The position numbers and the translations under genes were made by a program. A stretch of DNA of 64,000 bases from Rachycentron canadum (taxonomy: Eukaryota; Chordata; Actinopteri; Carangiformes; Rachycentridae): assembly GCA_038496675.1 (NCBI GenBank), contig CM076659.1:18878580-18942579 (forward strand), given 5' to 3'. Numbering within the stretch: position 1 is the stretch's first letter; every line of letters begins with the position of its first letter. Positions 12,139 through 22,126 of the stretch are shown piece after piece. Below the pieces are notes generated by a model. The model had not been told where the DNA came from, ran no database searches, and saw only the letters and a list, made by a program, of their open reading frames with translations.

Positions 12139-13065
12139 ACCCCAATTAATGTCACTGCTAACAGCTGTATTTGTCAACTACTTCATTTCAAAATGATGCT
12201 GTGAAAAAGGTCCATTACACCAGGTTTGTTCAAGACATGCTTGATCATTACATACACATGTAGTATGAGTTTAACTCACTGGAAGCTGCTAATATGTACA
12301 AGACCGACTTTCAATCACATCATTCCATCCAAAATGACAACGATCACAGAATTTGACATAAAATCACAATTTTGCATCAGCAAGGCCACTATTAATGCGA
12401 AATCAGCAAAAAAAAACAGGAGACTCAAGATGTGGTATTCAAGCTGTTCAAAGAAATTTGAAGAATCAGGAGAGGTCAAGGACAAAGAAAGGAGTGGAAG
12501 GCCAAGACAACTTTCAAAAACTGTTTCTCAGAGTTTCTTCTTTGAGATTTGAGACTTCTTTGAGACTTTCTTAGAGACCGGAAGACGTCCAGCAAGGACC
12601 TGGCTCAGCATCTGGCAGCTTCATCAGGATGAAGTTGACTTTTTTACTGTCTGAAGAGGTTTGATCAGGAATGGTCTTTGTGGAAGGGTGAAAGAAACCA
12701 CTTTTTTGGAAAGGCACCAGGGTAAAAAGGCTAAAATTGGAGTAATAAGTAATATGAAGTGACACATCCAAGTATAAATAATTCAGTTTGTTTGCTGAAT
12801 TCCTTTTGAGAGTGGCCTTGCTGATTCAGTACTATTATTTTATGTCTGTCAAATTCTGTGATCTTTGGCATTTTGAATAGAATGATGTGATTGAAAGTTG
12901 GTCTGATACATATTAGCAGCTTCCAAAGAGTTAACCTCATACAACATATGAATGTAATGCTCCAGCATGTTTTGAACAAACCTGGTGTAATGGACCTTTT
13001 TCACAGCATCATTTTGACGTGAAGTAGTCGACAAATATAGGCGTTGACATGACATTAATTATGGT
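12139..13065 (+). mobile_element. Fold-back Tc1/mariner-like DNA transposon remnant
   Basis: Seen: bases 12139-12411 and 12790-13065 are inverted copies of each other. For example, AATTAATGTC at 12144 pairs with GACATTAATT at 13051, and ATGATGCTGTGAAAAAGGTC at 12193 is mirrored near 13012. The arms are about 275 bp and about 380 bp apart. The spacer holds pieces of a Tc1-type transposase. Each arm also carries a start-like MTTITEFD / MPKITEFD reading, so the arms include the beginning of the coding region and not only a terminal repeat. Inference: an internally rearranged, non-autonomous copy in which the 5' part was duplicated in inverted orientation. The exact element ends are not resolved, and no TA duplication or canonical Tc1 terminus was identified. 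Confidence 0.75.
12334..12770 (+). pseudogene. Broken Tc1-like transposase (N-terminal DNA-binding part)
   Basis: Starts at an ATG (MTTITEFD). It continues in frame to a segment like the Tc1 second helix-turn-helix region (KKFEESGEVKDKERSGRPRQ at about 12450-12515), where GRPR is the AT-hook-like motif of Tc1 transposases. After a frame break, recognisable pieces in other frames follow: RKTSSKDLAQHLAASSG at about 12575-12630, then a decayed RGLIRNGLCGRV-like stretch to about 12695. Stops and frameshifts interrupt it. The DDE catalytic domain is absent because the sequence runs into the inverted right arm. It cannot encode a working transposase. Confidence 0.7.
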
Positions 13066-14840
13066 TCATTCCATTTAGGTTTAAGAGCCAGGTTCCTGCT
13101 ATTGCTCAAGTGTGAGGGGAGGTCACACTGAATACTCACCACTTTAGCCTATAGAAGCAGTTTTATCAGATTTTTTTTTTTTCAATTTTTTTAAATCCTG
13201 CTACACATTTCCTATATTTTCTGGTTGTATTCCAATGAAAAGACTGAGAAATTATTGGTGCGCAATACTTGGGGACTTAACACAATATGGAAAAAAGCTA
13301 TATATATATATATAATTTCATTTCATTGATGTGATGATGTTTACAAATAAAATAAACCAGTGTTTTGATTTACTTTCAAACTTTTAAATTTAAATGAAAT
13401 GACAGGACAGCAGCGCCTGCCTTCCAAAAAATTGGCACCCTGACCTCAGCCCCAGATGGTGTGGGCTTAACCCTAAACCTTGTCAACTCTTAGTTGACTG
13501 GTTGTGGCTGGCTAAAAATTCAATATTAAGAAATGTAAAGAGAAAAAAAAAAAAAATCCTGTTCATTCACACAATATGATCAGATGGGCAAATGGGTAGG
13601 TGACAGATGCACAAACAGACGGGTGGACAGGCACAGAGACAGATTGACAGGGAGACACAATTATTTGTACCCTAGATAAACACAGCCTGCAAAGATTGGG
13701 CCAGACTGACAAAATTATGCAAATACAGTATATACAGCACACATTATAGGAGAGGGAGTTTTATATTAATGACCCCCAGATTCCCAAAAGTCACTAGGTT
13801 TAAAATGCAACCTTAATGCACAAAGGTTGATTATTTATACAGCTGGGTATCGCAAAAGAGTTTTGGCTTTATTATTGCTATTGATATTGTATTGTATTCC
13901 AGTTAATTTGCTAACAAATTCTCATGTCTAACAAACACTATATTTGCTCATACAATGATCCTTTGCACTGTCCCAAAAGTCAGCACTGATTAAAATGTGG
14001 ACATGTTTCAGCTACACAAAGTACTTTGGTATGGTTACAGGAATAAGCGGGCACAACCTGCACCGGCAATTTTAAGACCCAACCCGAACTTGATACTACG
14101 TGATTACTTGCAACGTGATGCAGGATTTTAATCGCAGGTGTGATCGTAATGATGCAGATTGAACAGCAAGCCACCTCCCTCTGACTATTCCTGTCACTCA
14201 TAACTTCTCAGACACATTTTTGATCCCTCAGTCAAGTCTACCAAGCCAAATGCAGCATCAGATCGGACTCTGAACAAGAGTTTTCCGTAATGTGCGTCTG
14301 ACAGCTGTCTGAATAAAACAGACAGCGCGTCCAAGTGAATTATTGTTCTTCATTAACCATAATTCGCAGCCGTTCAGAGAATGCGTTTGATATTCAAAAC
14401 CAATAAATAAAAAAAATCATCAGGGTCTCCCAACCATTGATGTTGGTTAGTATTTGTTGGAGGTAACTAAAGAGAAATATAAAACATGTTAACAATGCTA
14501 AATGCTTTGTCAGTCATGTTGGAGGTGAAGGCTAAAGGTCATATTTGTTTAGGAGGGTAACTTGTCCTTTGGGCCCTGTGGAATGATGGGTATGTCAGTG
14601 GTTTACGCCATTTATGACCTGAGGTTCAGCTCCAGCCAAAAGATGTTTCCTTTTAGTTTTGAAACAACACGGCTGCCTTTCAGTATTGAATTTTAGGTAA
14701 TTAAGTTTAATGGGTTGTCCAGGTCTTCAGGCTAAAGTATGGTCACGTGTTGGTGTTGAAAACATTGTTTTGTATTCAGGTACAAGCTCAAATACATCTA
14801 CATGTGTTTATCAGCTCATCAGTTGTTTAAGTCGTGGTAT

Positions 14841-14883
14841 GACTGAAGGGGTACGAGCAAGAGGGAGAAGGTTCGACTCCTTT
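14841..14883 (+). mobile_element. Possible tRNA-like (SINE head) remnant
   Basis: GACTGAAGGGGTACGAGC resembles a tRNA D arm. At 14867-14883 GAAGG-TTCGACT-CCTTT forms a complete T arm: a five-pair stem with one G-T pair and the invariant TTCGANT-type loop. Only about nine bases separate the two arms, so an anticodon arm is missing and no acceptor stem pairs. It is not a functional tRNA, and could be a deleted SINE head or chance. Confidence 0.25.
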
Positions 14884-16141
14884 CATCTGCCCCATAAATT
14901 CACATCAAGTTTTTCCCAGTTGTGTCTCTCCCTACCTCAAATCATATAGAGTAATATGACTACCAGTGAAAAAAGGGCTCAACCTTGTAAAAGGTTATTG
15001 TCCTCTGAGAAAACAAAGTCCAAGGTGTTCTGCCATTTACACCAAATCTAATAAGACTTTATTAGGACATGGAAAGATACATGATTCTTTAGGGTGACTC
15101 CAATTTTAACACGTCGCCATAAAGATTTAAAACGTAGAAAAAATTCCTTTTCTCTAGATTAGGTTGATTGTTCTTAGGTTGAAATTTTCCTCTTTTGCAC
15201 CAAGCTGTAACGATTAAGCGAAACTATTCATTATTTTGTAAGGACCTGCTGAAAGTCCCCCAGTGAGCCCATGTTGACTCTAGTGGTTGAGAACCACTGT
15301 GATGTAGGTTCTTGGTTTATCTCCTTTTGCCAGCAATTATAACTTGCCAAGCGCTCCACACCCGGCACACTCAGCCGAGCAATTTGATAGGTCAAAGAGG
15401 CATCAAACCACACTGATGAGCCTCATAAAATACAGCTAGCTGTCTTTTATGAGATGCTTTTGACAACCAGAGGGCTAGTTTACAATCTTCCTCCCTTTTT
15501 ATTGTCATGTGCACATAAGCGTCCTCCTGAGGAAGCTTCTCACTGAGCACATGCTGGTAACTGCTGGATAAAAGCCATGATACCCAGGAGGGCATGTTCT
15601 AGTAATGTTGTGGGCACTTTGTTGTTGCAGACAGAACACTTTCCTCTCTAAATCACTGTCATACCCATAATCACACCAAAGAATGCCCTCTCAGGTATTA
15701 TTACTGCAATAACCAACGACAGGATGTGGTGTATGGAAATAATATTTCAGTTGAAGTGTGGTGACTTCTTGATGAAAGAAAATTCACAGTTTTTGCACAT
15801 TATCTCAACTTCTCATCACACTCAGCTCACCAGTTTATGAAACAAAAAGGTGTTTTGCTACAGTACAATCTGCTAAACCTGGCAAATTATGGCGCTGCCG
15901 CCTAAGCTCTGATAGATTTTCCATGCAGCACAGCCCAGAACAGGTTATTGGTTTTATAAAATGGGTGTATATGTCCGTGTCTATGCCCTGCCATCCATCA
16001 TGTTGCGGTGGTTAACATGGCAGAAATCCCCATCTACAATACACACACATACAAGCGGAGCTCCCCTGCTTCTCATAGCTCCGTGTACATCTGTCTGACC
16101 TGGCGAAGATTAGATTGAGGCACTCCAGGTAGAGAATCAGT

Positions 16142-16143
<2 letters not shown>

Positions 16144-16188
<45 letters not shown>
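16144..16188. repeat. (GT)22 microsatellite
   Basis: Pure GT, complementary in orientation to the CA array at 16661. Confidence 0.98.
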
Positions 16189-16189
<1 letters not shown>

Positions 16190-16658
16190 CAGAGAAAGAG
16201 AGAAGGAGAGCTGCCAGGGGAACTCAGTTGATTTAATCTCTGCTCTCCTCTTTTAAGAAAGACCAGAGTTGTGGTGCACTCATCATCCCACACACATTTT
16301 AAAGGCTTCATTTGAATCCACTGAACAAAACAGGAATTTGCATGAGATTTTAAATCTTAAAGAGATTTAGCATAACAGTGCCCACATACACGAACACACA
16401 AATCTACACAATTACATACAGAAGCACACACAATGCACACGTGGTTTGTGCCTTCAGGCTTGAGTGCCCTAACACAGGACATTTCACTCCACAGCCAAAC
16501 GAACACCTTCCACTCCCCTGCTCACTCTCAGTAAAACTAACACAGCGTGTTTTCTCCCTCGGGTGGGATTGCTCCCTGTCTTTGTCTCTGTCTCGCTCTC
16601 TATCACACACTAAGATATGAGTTTCCTCTTTCCCACACACCTGTCTCTGTCAGCGTCT

Positions 16659-16660
<2 letters not shown>

Positions 16661-16723
<63 letters not shown>
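16661..16723. repeat. (CA)31 microsatellite
   Basis: CA array with one AA interruption near its end. Confidence 0.97.
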
Positions 16724-17241
16724 TGCGTCATTCCTCGAACATCATGGGGAGCCTGCACTGTATTGTCTGAGTATAGATCCGGTTGTGTCATGGTTCCTGG
16801 TCTGCTTTCATCTGCACTTATATGCATGTATAAGTTTGATGGTAATTTCTTTTCAATGCATAACAACAGCTTGCATCTGTTGCAAATCAAAACATGATTA
16901 CATAACTAATAAACACTCAACTGCATAAATGCAAATAAATGCTAAATTCAGTGCACTCAGTGCTCACTTGTATACTCTGTTATATACTCTGTTTCTTTTG
17001 CTGCTGCAGACTTACTCTGCTTTGTCTGACCAGAAGCTACGATGCCAACTGGAAGATGGTGTTTTATTAGTTACCAGTATTCAACTAAAGGGAAACCTGG
17101 GCATATACGACTGAAGGGCAATTCCACAAATACATACCCAGTGATGATAATAAACACACCCTACTGCAGTGGAAAACATTAACTTTTACATTTGATTATA
17201 AATGAAATATGTGACAGTTCAGTATCAGTATCAGTTTAGAA

Positions 17242-17609
17242 ATAGGCGCTGCGGTGGTTTGCACCTTCACCTCACGGCAAGAGGGTTCTGGGTTTGAAGG
17301 CCTGGGGGCCCGCAAAGAAAAGCCTGGGGCTATTCTGTGCAGATTTTGCGTCTTCTCCCATGTTCACCCCTGCGGGTACCCCGGCTTCCTCCCACAGTCC
17401 AAAGACGAGCACATTGGGTAATTGATGACTCCAAATTGCCCACAGGTGTCCACGTGAGCATGAAAGATTATTTGTCTCTGTAGATCAGCCCTGTGATAGA
17501 CTGGTGACATGTTGAAGGTTTACCCCGCCTTTGCCCGATGTCGGCTGGCAACAGCCCCCCTGCAACCCTGCACGGATAAGTGGTATAGATAATGGACGGA
17601 TAAATGAAA
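17242..17609 (+). mobile_element. tRNA-headed SINE, nearly full length, with possible target-site duplication
   Basis: Seen: a tRNA-like head (GGCGCTGCGGTGGTTTGCAC, then GGGTTCTGGGTTTGAAGGCC, resembling A and B boxes). It is followed by a body with signature blocks found in a widespread fish SINE: CTCCCACAGTCCAAAGAC, AATTGATGACTCCAAATTGC, GCCCTGTGATAGACTGGTGA, TTTACCCCGCCTTTGCCCGA and a tail of GATAATGGACGGATAAATGA. TTTAGAA flanks it at 17235-17241 and 17610-17616, consistent with a short target-site duplication. Many mismatches to the expected body show that it is old. The exact family name is not assigned. Confidence 0.75.
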
Positions 17610-19318
17610 TTTAGAATGATAATGAAAAACCTTTTAAAGAATTGACATTTTGTTTTTACTCAAAATAAATACAGCAAATATGCTATGTATTATGTATCAA
17701 ATGAACTGGTCCAGTAGTATATTTCAATTACTTTTTACCCTCTCATACAGAGTCAGAATGAATCCATATATCAGTGGATGAAAATGGGTTCATTTCAAGT
17801 TACATTCAGGTTGGTGCTACTTCCTCCAGTCACCAAAGCCATTCGAACCTGCACTAGTGAAACAGAATAAGAGACAGTGACAATGAGAAAGATGGTGATA
17901 TGTAGCATTCAGAGAGGAAAAAAACCCTCTGTCTTTAATTTGCACTAAGATGTGCATCACGATCATTGATATGGCAGTTCCGGTGATGGTTATTTTCCCT
18001 CTCAGGACCAGAGGGCTACCTGCTGTTTCTGCCACGATTGTAACAGTGTTACATTTTATGTCTATGGGCCCATTCTGACAGGATTTATACCTCGAGGTGA
18101 CAACACTTTTCCAGTTGATACTCAGTATGTCCCGTGAATGCTGTCCTTGAGCATCTACATTAGGCCTAAATCAGACCTTTTGTGTTTTGGAGGGTTTTTG
18201 TTGTGGCATATTCATCCATCCTCCTTTGTATTACATCACATTTTGACATATGTGTTCTCATGTGGAGGCAGTGTATTTAAAATAATATGCACACCAGCTC
18301 CATAAAGCAAACGTCATCACATATTTGCATACCTTTTGATAAGTCAGGAGTGCAATGGAAGAATGTAAAATCAGTTTTTCTGACCTTATTATACCATTTA
18401 TACATATACAGTACAGTTCTGCTCGGAAAACCGGGGAAGAGTATAAGCTTTTGGGAGATCCATTTCTCAAAGGGAAAGTCTATTGTAATGTCAGGGTGCC
18501 TCCGTCGACCAGATTTTATGTGTAGTATGCAGCGGAGGGTGTGTTCTATTACTGTAATTTAGCACTGCTTAAAATGCCATCCAGAATGATGAGTGCCGTT
18601 ACTGAGGAGTGTGGCTAAAGTTTATCACCCGCATCCCCCTGGAATATTCTCCTCACCAGCATGGGGCTTAAGATTTTTTAATGAATGATATGGATCGTAT
18701 ATAGGCAATGTGTTATTACACCCATAAATTACTGAGGGTGGGAGGTGGTGTAAAAACCCCTGTCTGGTTTCAGAATAGATATACCTGCAAAGTATTTGAA
18801 ATGAATGAATTACGGTGTCAGGTGATGTTACTTTAATTGACAGTGGATGTAGGTGTTCGGGTTATGTGCTCAGTCGCTACTACAGTTAAACATGATGAAT
18901 TAAGATGATCATAAACAAGACTTGAATCAGTGAAACAGTCCATAAATGCCACATTTCTCGTCCTTTAATTCAAATGATCTCTGTGTAGGGCCAATGGTTT
19001 TCTCCTGCTACACAGGAACATTATTGCTTTTTTAAAACTAACCAAAGAGCTAAGAGAGCTCATACTAGGGATCATGCTGGGATGTTCAAGTGCATATACT
19101 CAGTTCAGACCTAGAAGTATTTTCAGGGGATCTTGAATTTTACAGAAGGTGTGCACCTTTTCCTGCCACAGGAATGCAGGATACAGTAACATCAGATGCC
19201 AATAATACAAGGAAGCAAAACAATATGCTTCATTAACATAACAAAATATTAAATAGCAGGCTACATAAAGCTGACAACTTAGGGAATCAAGCAGTAAGCT
19301 TTACTTACTGCGATAACT

Positions 19319-19586
19319 GTGCTAACAGGCGCTAAAAGTTGTGTTACTTTACTGCAGCAGCGGGTCTCTCCACAGTCTGCAGGCAGCAGGAATCAGGAGT
19401 AATAACCACAGGCTAAAAAACACAAGTCTTCTCTTACTCTGATGCATGAATGAATCAGCTCTGAAGCTGCAGTTCGGCATATATGGGAGGCGCCAGGGGC
19501 AGCGCGCCTGTACCAGAGCTGGTGTGAGCAGCAGCTTAGTTGAGTATACTGTTTGTAAGGGTATGTAGTACTGAACGGTCTCAACA
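19319..19586. other. GC/CpG-enriched segment, possible solo LTR or upstream exon
   Basis: A stretch with higher GC and CpG (GGCGCCAGGGGCAGCGCGCC at about 19489) and a TATA-like CATATATG next to it stands out from AT-rich flanks. It begins TG and ends CA, as an LTR does (TGTGCTAACAGG at the left, GGTCTCAACA at the right), but no matching target duplication flanks it. No coding frame is supported. Confidence 0.25.
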
Positions 19587-20656
19587 GCAGTGAGCGGATA
19601 TATCTGAGCCCAAAGGGGAAAAGTTGCCTAAAGCGAGCTAAACTTTGTCACACGGTACTCAAGTGACACTTCTATATTTTCATTTACGTTGCTGGCAGTT
19701 AGCTTGCTAATGTAAAAAAGCCGAGTGGGGGAAGTTGAAAGCTTCTGTCGATGTTGGATTTAGAGCGCGGGTACAGCTGATTCCTGGAGGCTGCGTGGCG
19801 TAAACTCAATTCATATTGAACACACAAAAATACCAGTAGCATTGATTTGTGTGTTCATTTGTGACCAGCTCTTTCTAATTCTCTTTAATGAACAGTTAAT
19901 GTTTGTTTGTTTGTTTGTGTTTGTTTTTTTTTTGTTTGTTTTTTGCATTTGTCAATGTACAGTTTTACATTATCTTTATGTTTCCATACTTTACACTTCC
20001 AACATGTCAAATATCCACCTGTCAGTGTTCCAGCATTATGTGATGGAGCCATCTACAGACAACTATCTGTCATTCATAACACATCATCAAACAGATGAGA
20101 ACATCTAATCTCAGCTCTTAGCACCTTCCACAGGTAACAGACAGACTGCAGGTTATATAAAGAGCCTGCACCGTGTGCATTTAGTGTTAACATGCAGTAC
20201 ATTGGATGGCGATGAGTACTGAATTTGCATGAAATAAGGAAGGCGTGAAATGTGTCATGTGCATTACAGAGTGCCCATGTAATTCCTGAAGCCAAAAGTG
20301 GCAGAGCTGGCAGAGAATCCTACAGACTTTGGGGATAATTTGAAATAAAATGGTACTAAACACAAGTCACAGTCAAGGGATTTACAGAGTTTGATATCAG
20401 TTTCTTTCCCCAAACACCTACAGTATTTGCCACCAATTACTCCTTCTCTCTTTGTGTCTTTCTTTTCCTCTGTGTCCTTTTCTTTCTACCCCTCTCCATT
20501 TGTCTTTTCTTGTGTTGTGCTTTCCACCTCCCCCACCCACCCCCAAATCTCTCTTTCTTTCTGCTCTGCAGTCTTTTTGAATTTTTCTCCTTCAGTGAGT
20601 GTTCTGGATGGAAAGTCAGAGCTGTTAGAATGAAATCAACTTCACTTTTGCTCTGT

Positions 20657-20671
20657 GTGTGTGTGTGTGTG
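20657..20671. repeat. Short (GT)n followed by a (CA)-rich run
   Basis: GTGTGTGTGTGTGTG, then a GTGTATGTGAATGTG stretch and, at 20703-20727, a CACACG-rich run of opposite orientation. Confidence 0.9.
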
Positions 20672-20782
20672 TTAGGGTGTGTATGTGAATGTGTAACTGT
20701 GCGCACGCACACACACGCACGCACACATGCAAGCGGAGCGGTTAAAGTGAGATTGATCCATTGGCTCCAGCTGAGAGGGGTA

Positions 20783-21095
20783 GAGAGGTCGGCTGAGTTT
20801 CGTTCCTACCAGTTTGGTCCCCTCCTTGTAAGAAATACCGACAGGTTGGCCAAGTTTCTGTTGCGACAGACTGTTCACTTCTCACAGAGAGGAGATGAGA
20901 GTTTGGCCAGGTTTCAGTCCTAATAGTTTATCCCTCTTTTATCAGGCAAACTTTGGCCATGTTTCAAATCCCGCTAGAGGAGCAGACTGGCTGGCCCACT
21001 TTCAAATTATTGCTGCTTTTATTACAGAGGTGCAGGAAGGTCAGTTGAATTTCTTTCCTGGTGGCTGGTTCTCCCTGAATGTCCTTCTCTAGCTG
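20783..21095. repeat. Degenerate tandem repeat, about six units of 38-57 bp
   Basis: A core of the form NTYGGCC-A-GTTTC recurs at 20788 (GTCGGCTGAGTTTC), 20845 (GTTGGCCAAGTTTC), 20902 (TTTGGCCAGGTTTC), 20952 (TTTGGCCATGTTTC), 20990 (GCTGGCCCACTTTC) and 21040 (GTCAGTTGAATTTC). Spacings are 57, 57, 50, 38 and 50 bp. Most cores are preceded by GAGAG/GACAG-type sequence. The first units sit in an open frame (19 codons per 57 bp), but it stops at 20923, so coding repeats are unlikely. Best read as an old decayed minisatellite. Confidence 0.65.
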
Positions 21096-22067
21096 CACTT
21101 GACTCTGCCTTTAGTCATCATTCATTTCATCAGGAAACCAAATTGTTTTTTTTTTTTTTTGCCTTTTTTGTCTTGAGGTTACTTAATCCAACAGCAGCAT
21201 TTTGGCCTTTTTTTTTTTTTTTTTTTTTCCCCCCCATTGCTGCTGCCATGTTGCACACTGTAACTACTGTGCAATCAGTCCTTGAAGCTTTTGGTCATTC
21301 CACAGTTGTCACATTTAACATGTAAAAAATGTCTATCATTGACGATAAAACCATCGCACATGAGGACAATCTGTTAAAAACCAACATCCACACCTCATCC
21401 CTCCTTTGAATGGGGACATGTTGCACGTCAGTGACGAATGACAGCAGCAGAAAGTCGTTCCGGGGGTAAAAGTCATGTCAGATGATTCACAGCAAGCAGA
21501 GCATAGTCTAACTGCCATGTTAATGTAAGAACAGCCATTGAAATAGCAGTGAAACTGGCAGTCAATGAATTCCTCTGAAGACAAGACAGAGAACATAGAG
21601 TTGGTGTTCTACCAGATGGTTGTCATAAATTGTTTATTTATGTATAGCACCACAATTGTCCTTTAAAATGAGTGTCAGGTCTTTAAAACAGGAGCAGGGC
21701 AACTACACGCTACAGTCTGGATGTAAAGTGCAGTGATTGCACTGCATTATTACTTGACAACGGGTTTTGGCAGAGACACGCAACGACACAGAGGGGGAGC
21801 GATTGAAGAAAGCAAGAGATAGAGATGACATTAACAAAGACAAATGGAAATATTAACACTATTCATACTTAATGAGTCGGAATAAAGAGAGAAGAACTCA
21901 GCTTTTAATAATAAAAACGTCCTTGTTCATCTTCTCCACATTATCTGCTCTGAGCTGTTAGACACAGCCCACACTCACATACAAGCAGTTAAACATACGC
22001 ACACATTACTCCAGAAAGATGGATTCATACACATTGAGACACACAGCCTCACAGTGACACATGTGCG

Positions 22068-22126
<59 letters not shown>

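Larger units (their letters stand above)
13066..17234. other. Noncoding; microsatellites and one tRNA-like remnant
   Basis: (TA)n at 13299-13314 and GACAG-rich sequence at 13600-13660. A palindromic AGTGGTTGAGAACCACT at about 15281 recalls an hAT terminus, but no second end is found. No gene evidence. Confidence 0.55.
17617..20782. other. Noncoding, one GC-richer segment
   Basis: Apart from the 19319-19586 segment and a GTTT-rich run at 19898-19945, nothing is recognised. Confidence 0.55.

Noticed and set aside
15275..15300. AGTGGTTGAGAACCACT palindrome resembling an hAT terminus
   Set aside because: No second terminus within several hundred bases.
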